Shown here piece by piece: positions 9,804 through 18,504 of a DNA stretch of 64,000 nt. Position 1 is the first letter of the stretch; every line of letters begins with the position of its first letter. The translations under genes were made by a program, and so were the position numbers. This DNA is from Wohlfahrtiimonas chitiniclastica DSM 18708 (GTDB taxonomy: Bacteria > Pseudomonadota > Gammaproteobacteria > Cardiobacteriales > Wohlfahrtiimonadaceae): assembly GCF_000375345.1 (NCBI RefSeq), contig NZ_AQXD01000001.1, positions 450,600 through 514,599 on the forward strand, in the 5' to 3' direction. The notes under the pieces are model-generated. The model worked only from the letters and a program-made list of their open reading frames with translations. It was not told where the DNA came from and did no database searches.

Positions 9804-10485
9804 ACTTTGCCTTAATGTTGGGGCATTTACCTTAGACAATATTTCACTTGCATTAAAACCAGGCGATTATTGCGTCATTTTAGGGCGCACAGGGTCAGGT
9901 AAAACATTATTGTTAGAATCGATCGCAGGGCGTTATTCCCAATTGACAGGATCAATCACGCTCAATGAACAATCTTTATCAAAAATGCCCGTGGAAGCAC
10001 GCAACATTGGCTTTGTGTATCAGCATTTTGAGCTTTTTAACCATTTAACTGTGCGAGAAAATATTGCTTTTCCCTTAAAAATGCGCAAAGTGCCCATGGC
10101 ACGGCAACAGAATCGTACCCTTAAGATTGCAAATGAATTGGGCATTGCCCATTTATTAGATTCAGCCATCACACATTTAAGTGGCGGTGAGCGTCAGCGC
10201 GTTGCCTTGGCGCGGGCACTGATTTTTGAGCCCGAGCTTTTATTGTTAGATGAGCCCACCAGCGCCCTTGATTATGTGACGCGCCATGAAATGCGCCGCG
10301 TGCTGCATCACATTCATCGCACAACTTCGCCCATTATTGTGCATGTCACCCATGACATCAGCGAGGCGCTGGCGTTGGCCACACACATTGGCGTGATGAA
10401 AAATGGGCGTTTAATCCATTTTTATCCCCTCACCGATGCCTTAAAAGCAGACGGCGAGGCACGATTATTTGAGCAATTGACTTAA
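9787..10485 (+). CDS. modC: molybdate ABC transporter ATP-binding protein
   Basis: ABC ATPase (232 aa from this start). Walker A GRTGSGKT, Q-loop YQHFELF, signature LSGGERQRVALARAL, Walker B LLLLDEPTSALD and the switch histidine in HVTHD are all intact. It lacks the C-terminal TOBE/Mop molybdate-sensing domain of E. coli ModC (about 350 aa), so it is a short-form subunit. The GTG at 9787 is preferred because AGGGG lies six bases upstream; TTG at 9763 or ATG at 9769 are alternatives that would overlap modB further. Confidence 0.86.
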   Translation: MLTLDELCLNVGAFTLDNISLALKPGDYCVILGRTGSGKTLLLESIAGRYSQLTGSITLNEQSLSKMPVEARNIGFVYQHFELFNHLTVRENIAFPLKMRKVPMARQQNRTLKIANELGIAHLLDSAITHLSGGERQRVALARALIFEPELLLLDEPTSALDYVTRHEMRRVLHHIHRTTSPIIVHVTHDISEALALATHIGVMKNGRLIHFYPLTDALKADGEARLFEQLT

Positions 10486-10498
10486 AAAAGGAGTGATG

Positions 10499-11338
10499 AT
10501 GTTCATGACCACCGAAGAGATGGAGCGCTTCATCCGTGAAGATGTGCCATATATTGATTTAACCTCAACACTACTCGGGATTGAGCAAGCCCCAACAGAA
10601 ATTCAATACATGACACGCAGTGGCGGTGTTGTGGCGGGCACTGAGATTGTGGCAAAACTGTGTGAGCGTTTAGGCATTGAAGTTTTGAGTATGAAACCTT
10701 CAGGTACACGCATTCATGCCTGTGATCAGTTATTGACGGCCAAAGGGCGGGGCGATTCCATTCATACCCTCTGGAAAGTTGGGCAAAACATTTTAGATTA
10801 CACCTCAGGCGTTGCGAGCACCACGCGTAAAATGGTGGACATTTGCCAACAAGCGCCTCAAAAAGTGGCACTGTTGACCACGCGTAAAAGCATTCCCGGG
10901 ACAAAAGCGCTTGCCATTAATGGCATTGTGGCAGGAGGCGCTGTGCCACATCGTTTGGGTTTATCAGAAACCATTTTGATCTTTAAGCAGCACCGTCAAT
11001 TTTTTAAAGATGATGCAGCGCTCAGTGACCGATTGTCGGAGATTCGTCATTTGACCTGCGAGAAAAAGATCGTCATTGAGGCGGATCATTTAGAAGAAGC
11101 CATTCGCTTTGCAAAAATGCCCATCGATGCCATTCAGTTTGATAAATTAACGCCAGAGCAATTGAGTACAGCCGTCATGCACATGCGCGCGCACCATCCT
11201 CAATTGACATTATTAGGCGCAGGTGGCATTAACTTAAGCAACATTGAAGCTTACGCGCAAACAGGAGTGGATGGCTTGGTGACCACAGCGCCGTACTATG
11301 CCAAAGCGCTTGACATAAAAGTCAATATTTTGTCCTAA
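10499..11338 (+). CDS. modD: ModD-like protein (nicotinate-nucleotide pyrophosphorylase fold)
   Basis: Homolog of quinolinate phosphoribosyltransferase (NadC) of the ModD type, about 279 aa. The N-terminal EDVPYIDLTSTLLGI and the barrel segments SGVASTTRKMVDICQ, LLTTRKSIPGTKALAINGIVAGGAVPHR (split motif) and LLGAGGINLSNIEAYAQTGVDGLVTTAPY show the family. ModD genes accompany molybdate transporters in several proteobacteria, but their function is not established. AAAAGGAG ends five bases before the ATG at 10499; other ATGs at 10496 and 10505 are possible. It starts 13 bases after modC, so it is in the same operon. Confidence 0.8.
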   Translation: MFMTTEEMERFIREDVPYIDLTSTLLGIEQAPTEIQYMTRSGGVVAGTEIVAKLCERLGIEVLSMKPSGTRIHACDQLLTAKGRGDSIHTLWKVGQNILDYTSGVASTTRKMVDICQQAPQKVALLTTRKSIPGTKALAINGIVAGGAVPHRLGLSETILIFKQHRQFFKDDAALSDRLSEIRHLTCEKKIVIEADHLEEAIRFAKMPIDAIQFDKLTPEQLSTAVMHMRAHHPQLTLLGAGGINLSNIEAYAQTGVDGLVTTAPYYAKALDIKVNILS

Positions 11339-11447
11339 TCTGCATAATATTTGATTGAAGTATACGGAATATGTACGCAATTTTTGCATAATAGCTTAGA
11401 ATAGCGAACTTTCTATTGTACTTGAGCATTCATTTTTGAGGTAATGC

Positions 11448-13076
11448 ATGGATTGGCAACAAATACTCTTCCAATTTCTAGGTGGACTGGGCCTGTTTCT
11501 TTTTGCAATCAAATTTATGGGCGATGGGCTTCAAAAGTCAGCGGGTAACCGCCTTCGCACCATTTTAGATCGCTTTACCACAAACCCATTTATGGGGATT
11601 TTGGCAGGTATTTTTGTCACAGTACTCATTCAATCAAGCTCTGGCACCACGGTGATTACGGTGGGGCTTGTGAGCGCAGGATTAATGACTTTGCGTCAAG
11701 CGATTGGCGTCATCATGGGAGCAAACATTGGCACCACGGTGACGGCATTCATCATCGGGATCGACATTGGTGAGTACGCCTATCCGATTTTATTGATGGG
11801 TTCAGTGATGCTCTTTTTCTTCAAAAAAACGAGTGTGCAAAACTTAGGGCAAATCTTCTTTGGCTTTGGTGGCTTGTTCATCGGGCTTGATTTGATGAGT
11901 AGTGGATTGGCGCCATTGCGGGAATTGCCGCTCTTTACTCAACTCATTTTAGAGATGAGTCACAGCCCGATTTTAAGCGTTTTTGTGGGTACTGTGTTTA
12001 CCTTGATTGTGCAATCTTCAAGTGCCACCATTGGGATTTTGCAAGGCTTGTATGCTGAAAATTTGATTTCACTGCAAGGCGCATTGCCTGTGCTCTTTGG
12101 GGATAACATTGGGACAACGATTACAGCGGTATTGGCAGCAATTGGCGCGACTGTGATTGCAAAGCGTGCGGCAGCCATTCATGTGTTATTTAATGTGCTT
12201 GGTGCGGTGATTTTCCTTATTTTCCTGGGGCCATACACGCATTTTATCATGTGGGTCACCGGGCAATTGGCGCTTGAACCTAAAATGCAGATCGCCTTTG
12301 CACACGGGACATTTAACTTAGTCAATACATTGATTCAATTGCCATTCATTGGCCTTTGGGCTTATTTGGTGACAAAACTCTTGCCAGAGCGCGAAAAACC
12401 TCATGAAAAAGTGGCGCTCTATTTAGATGAAACCATCATTGAAAAATCCCCAAGCATTGCCATTGGGCAAGCGAAAAAAGAGCTCATTCATATGGGGAAT
12501 TTGAGCATCGATGGTTTAAAACGTTCTCTTGAATACCTAAAAACCAACAATATGGATGATGCGGCATTTGGACGCATTTTAGAGAAGAATATCAATATAT
12601 TGGATGAAGAGATCACTCGCTATTTGGTGAAAATTTTCCCTCATTCAATCACGCCCCAAGATTCAAATGATCTACAAGCAATGCTCAACTTAGTGTGTGA
12701 CATCGAGCGCATTGGCGATCACTTTGAAAACATCATCGAGCAGATCGATTATATGGGTGAGCACAACATTACCTTGAGTGACGATGCGAAAAATGAGGTC
12801 TTTGAGATGTTTGAACTCACCATTCGCTCGGTTGAGCTGGCCATCACGGCGTTAGATAAGACCGATTTATCAAAAGCGCGCCGCGTTTATGAGTTAGAAG
12901 ATGAGATCGATGATATGGAGCGTTATTTGCGTAAGCAACACATTCGCCGCCTCAATCATGGGGAATGTACGCCAAAATCTGGTTTAACGTATACAGATTT
13001 AATCTCAAATCTTGAGCGCATTGGTGATCACGCCCACAACATTGCTGAGATGCTCTTTGAGAAACATCAACATTAA
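11448..13076 (+). CDS. Na/Pi cotransporter family protein with C-terminal PhoU-like domain
   Basis: Sodium-phosphate cotransporter (542 aa) of the NptA/YjbB type. Two inverted QSSS repeats, IQSSSGTTVITVG and VQSSSATIGILQG, form the transport core together with GANIGTTVTA and GDNIGTTITAVL. A PhoU-like helical region occupies the C-terminal ~220 residues (two repeats around LVCDIERIGDHFENI and LISNLERIGDHAHNI). The start is supported by TTGAGGTAA before the ATG. It probably imports or exports phosphate across the inner membrane, with the PhoU region regulatory. It lies between the molybdate operon and the molybdenum enzyme without an obvious functional link. Confidence 0.9.
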   Translation: MDWQQILFQFLGGLGLFLFAIKFMGDGLQKSAGNRLRTILDRFTTNPFMGILAGIFVTVLIQSSSGTTVITVGLVSAGLMTLRQAIGVIMGANIGTTVTAFIIGIDIGEYAYPILLMGSVMLFFFKKTSVQNLGQIFFGFGGLFIGLDLMSSGLAPLRELPLFTQLILEMSHSPILSVFVGTVFTLIVQSSSATIGILQGLYAENLISLQGALPVLFGDNIGTTITAVLAAIGATVIAKRAAAIHVLFNVLGAVIFLIFLGPYTHFIMWVTGQLALEPKMQIAFAHGTFNLVNTLIQLPFIGLWAYLVTKLLPEREKPHEKVALYLDETIIEKSPSIAIGQAKKELIHMGNLSIDGLKRSLEYLKTNNMDDAAFGRILEKNINILDEEITRYLVKIFPHSITPQDSNDLQAMLNLVCDIERIGDHFENIIEQIDYMGEHNITLSDDAKNEVFEMFELTIRSVELAITALDKTDLSKARRVYELEDEIDDMERYLRKQHIRRLNHGECTPKSGLTYTDLISNLERIGDHAHNIAEMLFEKHQH

Positions 13077-13145
13077 CGGAATTATCTAGCAACTCAATCA
13101 AGCCTCTTCTATACTGAGTGAACATCATTCATTAGGAGAGGCTTT

Positions 13146-16067
13146 ATGGTTGTGGACATTTCTCGGCGTGGATTCATAAAATTGGGCACCGTTGCCGGCA
13201 TCACCTTGATGATTGGGCGCTTGCCAACGGCAAATGCCACACAAGTCAATTCAGGGCCCTCATCCACCGATTGGATGGGCAAAAATGGTCAAGCAAAATT
13301 CAGATGGGATGGCATTCGTAAAGTCACGGGGCAAAAGAACTTTGCGCGTGATTATCGTGCCCGTGATTTAGAGGGGTGGCCAGATCAGCAGTGTTATGCA
13401 TTGATGCTCAAAGTCACCAAGGCAGATCGCACCTTTGAAGGGGTGGATTTATCTGTGCTGGGGGATCTTCAGCCAGATCGTTTGATCCTGCAAGAGGATT
13501 TGGTGCGCGATGGCTTTAACATTCCGCAAGATACGAGCATGGGTAAAGGCTTTTATGGGCAAAATATTTTACTGCCAAAAGGCATGACGTCGCCCATTTT
13601 AGGTCATCCTGTGGCGATTTTAATTTATAAGGATTTCCCGCGCTTTAATGCTGCTGAGCGCCTATTGCAATTTGATGACAGCGTCATTCAATATGGTGAA
13701 GTGACGGGCATTCGACCTTTTAATAACTATGGGGCGGCGCGTTATGTGCGCATTGGTGGGGCAACACCGTATGATCCATCAGTGTTTTCGCCGTATCAAG
13801 ATGCCGCCATTAAAGGTAAGTTTAAGGGCAATGCTGTGATTTGGCCACCTGAGGCAAAGCCGGATGATACGATGGTGCCAAGCTTTTTCCATAAGGATCG
13901 GGGCGGCGGTTTTTTACATGCCTTGCAACAAGCCCATCAAAAACCTGAGACGCAAAATAAAGGGATGGAGCATGCACAGGACATTGCGCAAATGGTTGAG
14001 GCTGCGAAAAATGATCCCAATAAATTTGTGTTAGAGCGCCATGGCTTTTCTCAATCCATTGATCCTTGCGCATTAGAGCCCGATAACTGCAATGTTTGGT
14101 TTGATGAACAAACAAAAACATTGCACATTTTAACCGCCACGCAATCCCCAGCTGGGGTTGCGAACATGGCAGCCGATTTAGTAAAGCATAATCAAACAGT
14201 GGATGTGAAAAACATTGTCCTACTCACTGGTTCAACAGTGGGTTATGGCTCTAAAGATTACTCTGTGTTCCCCATTTATGCGATGGCGGCGAGCTTTTAC
14301 AGCGACGGATTACCGGTTCGCATGGCCAATAATCGCTATGATCAATTTCAAATGGGCATGAAGCGCCATTCAGTGGAGATGGACGTCACCATTGTGGGAG
14401 ATAAAACCACTGGAAAATTTGAGATTCTCAAAGGTACCTACAACTGTAATGGCGGCGGGCGTGAGAATTTATCTGTGGCGGTGTCCCATGTGGCGGTGCG
14501 CGGTGCGCAGTCCATCTATTATTTTCCAAAATCTGACCTCACCGCATTAGCGATGGCAACGCCAGCGGTGGAAGCAGGATCGATGCGCGGCTTTGGCTCA
14601 TTGCAATCGATGGCCATTACAGAAATGATGGTGGATGAATTGTCCGAGATCTTAAAGATCGACCCGATGATGCTGCGTCGCAATAATGCGATGCTCGAAG
14701 GGTATCCAAATACGCAAGGGGGCATCATTGCGGGTGATCCACGCAATGTGGAGATGCTCAATTTAGCAGAACAGCATCCGATGTGGCAAAATCGCATGCG
14801 CGATAAAATTCGTTATGAAGCCAATCATCCAGGATTTTTATATGGTGTGGGATTTGCGCAGGTGCAGCAGGTGTATGGCTCAAGTGGTGTGCCCACCATT
14901 TTATCTTTGTCCTTTGATGCAGAAGGTCAGCTCACTATGCGCCATTGTATGCAGGAGATCGGGACGGGCGGCACAACTGCTCAACAAGTGATGGTGTGGC
15001 AGGCGCTCAGTAAAGCACCCGATGTGGTGGAGTTTGGGGTGACAGAATTCCCTGAATTGCCTTTACACACAAGCTGGGCAGATCAAAAGAAACAAGATGA
15101 GTTGGCTAAACATGATCCTTATTGGACGCCGGGCATAATTCCGGACATGAGTTCCTCAAGTGGTGTGTATTACATTGGCTTTGGCACGCGTCAAGCGGGT
15201 AAATTCTTATTGGAAAATAGTTTATGGCCAGCCGCTAAAGCCATTTGGAGTCAAGGTGTGGGCGGTGGCTCGATGAACAGCTTGAATCTATCGTTATCTG
15301 ATTTACGCGTCACAGAGCTTGGCATTGGCGGTGGCGGCATGAAGCCCATTCCCTTTGAAGTACTGGCGAAAAAAGCTCATGAAATGGGTCTGATTACAGG
15401 CGTTGCTGTGCATGCTTATTCAAGTTGGCAATGGGCGCGGGCTGATTTTGACATCCCAACGGTGGGCGCTTGTCATCTACCGTTAGATGCATTGGCTGTG
15501 CAATATGGTGAAGGTGCACCTAAGCATTTACGGGATCAAATGACCACAGGTGGTTTTCATTTCATTGCCCGTAAAGAGGCATTTTTCCCGCCCACAGATC
15601 GTGGCGGTGCTGATCCCACAACCGTGACCCCTGCGGCATGTTTGGTGGCGCTTGCCATTAATCAAGGCACGGGGGCGGTGCAAATTTTGCGTCATCATAT
15701 GCTCATGAGTCCTGGGAAAATGATTGTGCCACAGTTGGTTTCTGGGCAGATTCAAGGTGGGACAGCGATGGGCATTGGGCATGCATTGATGGAAGAATTG
15801 CCCTTGTATGATGATGGTCCTGGCAATGGTACCTGGAACTTTAACCGGTATATTTTACCGCGCGCTAAAGATGTGGCAGTGTGGCAACAAAGCACAGACT
15901 TTTTACCGCCATTGTCAGAAACATCACCACCAAAAGGCATGGCGGAACTTGGCATGATTCCGATTTTGCCAGCAATTGGCAATGCAATTGCCCATGCAAC
16001 AGGGCATCGCTTTTATGAATTTCCGATCACTGCAGAGAAGATTAAGCGCGTGCTACAAGCAAAGTAG
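13146..16067 (+). CDS. Tat-exported molybdenum hydroxylase, molybdopterin-binding large subunit (xanthine dehydrogenase family)
   Basis: Large subunit of a xanthine dehydrogenase/isoquinoline 1-oxidoreductase-type enzyme (973 aa). The N-terminus has a twin-arginine signal (SRRGFIKLG) followed by a hydrophobic stretch and ANA, indicating export folded to the periplasm. Family motifs include SMRGFGSLQSMAITEMMVDE, the IGTGGTTAQQV cofactor segment and, near the end, PKGMAELGM carrying the expected catalytic glutamate. The usual GGGFGxK element appears as TVGYGSK, a divergent form. No [2Fe-2S] small subunit or FAD subunit is encoded next to it, although most relatives need the former. Molybdate uptake genes lie upstream and MocA downstream, both consistent with a Mo cofactor. 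Substrate unknown. Confidence 0.82.
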   Translation: MVVDISRRGFIKLGTVAGITLMIGRLPTANATQVNSGPSSTDWMGKNGQAKFRWDGIRKVTGQKNFARDYRARDLEGWPDQQCYALMLKVTKADRTFEGVDLSVLGDLQPDRLILQEDLVRDGFNIPQDTSMGKGFYGQNILLPKGMTSPILGHPVAILIYKDFPRFNAAERLLQFDDSVIQYGEVTGIRPFNNYGAARYVRIGGATPYDPSVFSPYQDAAIKGKFKGNAVIWPPEAKPDDTMVPSFFHKDRGGGFLHALQQAHQKPETQNKGMEHAQDIAQMVEAAKNDPNKFVLERHGFSQSIDPCALEPDNCNVWFDEQTKTLHILTATQSPAGVANMAADLVKHNQTVDVKNIVLLTGSTVGYGSKDYSVFPIYAMAASFYSDGLPVRMANNRYDQFQMGMKRHSVEMDVTIVGDKTTGKFEILKGTYNCNGGGRENLSVAVSHVAVRGAQSIYYFPKSDLTALAMATPAVEAGSMRGFGSLQSMAITEMMVDELSEILKIDPMMLRRNNAMLEGYPNTQGGIIAGDPRNVEMLNLAEQHPMWQNRMRDKIRYEANHPGFLYGVGFAQVQQVYGSSGVPTILSLSFDAEGQLTMRHCMQEIGTGGTTAQQVMVWQALSKAPDVVEFGVTEFPELPLHTSWADQKKQDELAKHDPYWTPGIIPDMSSSSGVYYIGFGTRQAGKFLLENSLWPAAKAIWSQGVGGGSMNSLNLSLSDLRVTELGIGGGGMKPIPFEVLAKKAHEMGLITGVAVHAYSSWQWARADFDIPTVGACHLPLDALAVQYGEGAPKHLRDQMTTGGFHFIARKEAFFPPTDRGGADPTTVTPAACLVALAINQGTGAVQILRHHMLMSPGKMIVPQLVSGQIQGGTAMGIGHALMEELPLYDDGPGNGTWNFNRYILPRAKDVAVWQQSTDFLPPLSETSPPKGMAELGMIPILPAIGNAIAHATGHRFYEFPITAEKIKRVLQAK

Positions 16068-16628
16068 ATCGTTAGGGCGGTCGATGTCATAAATGGCGCC
16101 AAAATCATCCGTGTCGATCAAATGGCAAGTGTGTGCTTTGACAATTGCACTTGCCCCTTGATCGCCTGTCAGTTGCTTTAATTCAGGAAATAAACTCTGA
16201 TCAAACCCCACAGGATGTCCTGCTTGACCTTGATAAATCGGGCGGGCAATCGGGTATTTAGTCAGGGCATTTTTAACCTTTGTGAGGGTCACGGGCTGAA
16301 TGTAGGGTAAATCCGCCGGTAAAATCAGGATGCCTGTTGTATTGTTAGGCAAGGCTTGAATGCCTTGGCGGATGCTCTCGCCCATGCCATCGCTTTCGAT
16401 GATTTGAATGGGGCTGCCCAATGTTTGTGCCAATGCAATGACATCCGCTTCTTCTTGATTGACCACAATCAAAATCTCATCAGCGTTGAAGGATTTTAAC
16501 GTGGCTTGATGGGTTGTGGCTAAAATAGTACGCTCAAAGTGTGGCGGTAAATGGCACAATTTATGTACATTGTGCAGAGCTTTAAAACGGCGACTGTGGC
16601 CAGCGGCAAGCAGTAATAGACGGATCAT
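16053..16628 (-). CDS. mocA: MocA-like molybdenum cofactor cytidylyltransferase
   Basis: Nucleotidyltransferase of the MobA/MocA fold (191 aa from this start). The nucleotide-binding N-terminus LLLLAAGHSRRF is present, with the LPADLPYIQPVTL (LP-DxP) metal/nucleotide motif and GHPVGFDQSLFPELKQLTGDQGA, typical of the MocA side of the family. MocA attaches CMP to molybdopterin to give the MCD cofactor used by xanthine-dehydrogenase-type enzymes. The segment after the glycine-rich loop (KALHNVHKL) differs from the usual KLL pattern. ATG at 16628 is chosen because it places LLAAGHS at the very N-terminus; an in-frame upstream ATG exists at 16670. The 3' end overlaps the convergent hydroxylase gene by 15 bases. 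Confidence 0.8.
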   Translation of the reverse strand: MIRLLLLAAGHSRRFKALHNVHKLCHLPPHFERTILATTHQATLKSFNADEILIVVNQEEADVIALAQTLGSPIQIIESDGMGESIRQGIQALPNNTTGILILPADLPYIQPVTLTKVKNALTKYPIARPIYQGQAGHPVGFDQSLFPELKQLTGDQGASAIVKAHTCHLIDTDDFGAIYDIDRPNDLLCL

Positions 16629-16792
16629 AGATACTTTTGACTCACGCAAAGGGTTACCTAACGGTAACACAGATCCTTAAATAAAGGGGATGAATCATTG
16701 AAATGGATAAAAGTCCTTTGAATTATTTAAAAAAATCATGGCAAAATTTATATAATAAATAATTGATTTATATTAATTAAATGAATAATTGG

Positions 16793-16822
16793 TATACATC
16801 GGGTAACTTGTGGCGCTATAAT
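16793..16822 (+). promoter_or_regulatory. putative promoter upstream of the semialdehyde dehydrogenase gene
   Basis: TATAAT (16817-16822) with TATACA 18 bases upstream as a 4/6 match to the -35 consensus. It lies in the 390-base AT-rich gap after mocA. A transcript from here would have a leader of about 190 bases. Besides this promoter and the inverted repeat at 16942-16968 I see nothing else recognisable in the gap. Confidence 0.4.
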
Positions 16823-16941
16823 GACTCGACTCTCTTGTAGGTGGTCGGTAATTTAGCCGATTTCCAAACAATATTTTATTGAGAAATGACTCATAAAATG
16901 GAGGGGGGTCTTAATTTGAAGATTTAATTTATTTCTCAGGC

Positions 16942-16968
16942 TGATTTAAAGATTAACTTTTTAAATCA
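16942..16968. repeat. perfect 9-bp inverted repeat (operator or leader hairpin candidate)
   Basis: TGATTTAAA and TTTAAATCA are exact reverse complements separated by nine bases, 50 bases before the start codon at 17019. It could be a regulator binding site or an AU-rich leader hairpin. It lacks a GC-rich stem, so it is not a terminator. Confidence 0.45.
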
Positions 16969-17018
16969 ACCACTGAAGAAGTATAGTCAAGTATCTTTTC
17001 TATTGATAGGAGTCAATC

Positions 17019-18410
17019 ATGGCATTCGCAACAGTTAATCCTTACACCAATGAACTCGTTAAAGAATTCCCAAGCGCGACAGAAGCAGAGATTGTTTCTG
17101 CCATCGACAAAGCGGATGCAGCATTCCAAAGCTGGAAAAACTTACCCGTTGCAGAACGTGTGAGCATTTTAGGCAAAGCGGCTAAACATTTGCGTGACAA
17201 CATCGATGAGCATGCCAAACTCATCACTTTAGAAATGGGTAAAGTGTTTGCTGAGTCTAAAGCAGAAGTGGAATTGTCTGCACAAATTTTAGAATATTAC
17301 GTAAAACACGCAGAAGAACAATTACAACCACGTAAACTTCCTGTGATGGATCCTGCGGAAGGTGAAGCTTCTTTGGTGTACGAGCCTTTAGGCGTATTGC
17401 TTGCCATCGAACCTTGGAACTTCCCGTATTATCAAGTGGCGCGTATTTTGGCACCGCAATTGTCAGCGGGTAATACATTGATTTTAAAACATGCTTCAAA
17501 CGTACCACAATGTGCTGCGGCGTTTGAAAAAATGATGTTAGAAGTGGGCTTGCCTGAAGGCGTGTTCATCAACTTATTTGCTGAGCATCATCATGTGGAA
17601 ACCATTTTACAAGATCCACGCGTGTGTGGCGTTGCATTGACAGGTTCTGAATTTGCAGGTTCTGCCGTTGCACAAGTTGCGGGTAAACACCTTAAAAAAT
17701 CCATCATGGAATTAGGCGGCGCGGATGCATTTGTGGTATTAGACGATGCGGACATTGAAAAAACTGCCAAATGGGGCGTGTTTGGCCGTCATTGGAATGG
17801 TGGTCAAGTGTGTGTATCTTCTAAACGCATGATTGTGGATGCAAAAGTGTATGATGAATATTTAGAAAAATACACAGCAGGCGTGGCGGCATTGAAAGCA
17901 GGTGATCCGATGGATCCTGCCACACAATTGGCACCATTGTCTTCACAACGTGCGAAAGATGGTTTATTAAAACAGATCGAAGAAGCCGTTAAACACGGTG
18001 CAACAGCGATTGAAGTGGGCGAAAAAGTTCCAGTTCAAGGTTGCTTTGTTCAACCCACCATTTTAACAAATGTGACGCCAGACAATCCTGCGTACTATCA
18101 AGAGTTCTTTGGCCCTGTGTCCATGATCTTTAAAGCGAAAGATGAAGCCGATGCCATTCGCATTGCCAACGATTCACCTTTCGGCTTAGGCGGTTCTGTC
18201 TTTACATCTGACAATGAACGTGGCCGCAAAGTGGCACATCAAATCTCAACAGGTATGGTGTTTGTGAATCATCCAACCATGGTGAAAGCAGACTTACCAT
18301 TTGGCGGTGTACGTCGCTCAGGCTTTGGTCGTGAATTGATCGATTTAGGCTTAAAAGAGTTCGTGAACCAAAAATTAGTGGACATCGTGGACATTGATGC
18401 ACCGTTCTAA
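17019..18410 (+). CDS. NAD(P)-dependent succinate-semialdehyde dehydrogenase-like aldehyde dehydrogenase
   Basis: Aldehyde dehydrogenase (463 aa) closest in pattern to the Sad/YneI-GabD1 group, which oxidises succinate semialdehyde to succinate. The cofactor loop ALTGSEFAGSAVAQVAG, the general-base motif MELGGADAFVVLDDADI and the catalytic cysteine in GGQVCVSSKR are present, as is the C-terminal PFGGVRRSGFGRE. TGATAGGAGT gives a good ribosome-binding site. It is monocistronic between a long upstream gap and a strong terminator. A second, different SSADH (gabD) is encoded at 27.4 kb, so this may serve another route or aldehyde. Confidence 0.86.
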   Translation: MAFATVNPYTNELVKEFPSATEAEIVSAIDKADAAFQSWKNLPVAERVSILGKAAKHLRDNIDEHAKLITLEMGKVFAESKAEVELSAQILEYYVKHAEEQLQPRKLPVMDPAEGEASLVYEPLGVLLAIEPWNFPYYQVARILAPQLSAGNTLILKHASNVPQCAAAFEKMMLEVGLPEGVFINLFAEHHHVETILQDPRVCGVALTGSEFAGSAVAQVAGKHLKKSIMELGGADAFVVLDDADIEKTAKWGVFGRHWNGGQVCVSSKRMIVDAKVYDEYLEKYTAGVAALKAGDPMDPATQLAPLSSQRAKDGLLKQIEEAVKHGATAIEVGEKVPVQGCFVQPTILTNVTPDNPAYYQEFFGPVSMIFKAKDEADAIRIANDSPFGLGGSVFTSDNERGRKVAHQISTGMVFVNHPTMVKADLPFGGVRRSGFGRELIDLGLKEFVNQKLVDIVDIDAPF

Positions 18411-18435
18411 GCATTAAGTTTTTGAGATGATAGAG

Positions 18436-18458
18436 AGCCTCCTTCGGGAGGCTTTTTT
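18436..18458 (+). terminator. rho-independent terminator
   Basis: AGCCTCC, a TTCG tetraloop, then GGAGGCT and a run of T. A textbook intrinsic terminator 26 bases after the aldehyde dehydrogenase stop. Confidence 0.95.
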
Positions 18459-18485
18459 GTATCTTCTGAATTTGTGGCTTATATT
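18457..18485 (+). promoter_or_regulatory. putative promoter for yddG
   Basis: TTGTAT (18457-18462) and TATATT (18480-18485) with a 17-base spacer, directly after the terminator and about 20 bases before the yddG start. It would give a very short leader of about 12 bases. Confidence 0.4.
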
Positions 18486-18504
18486 GATGCCAAGAGGAGG
18501 ATTT

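Noticed and set aside
11341-11393. Direct repeat TGCATAATA at 11341 and 11385 upstream of the Na/Pi transporter
   Set aside because: Short, AT-rich, does not match the Pho box, and there is no further copy; probably chance.
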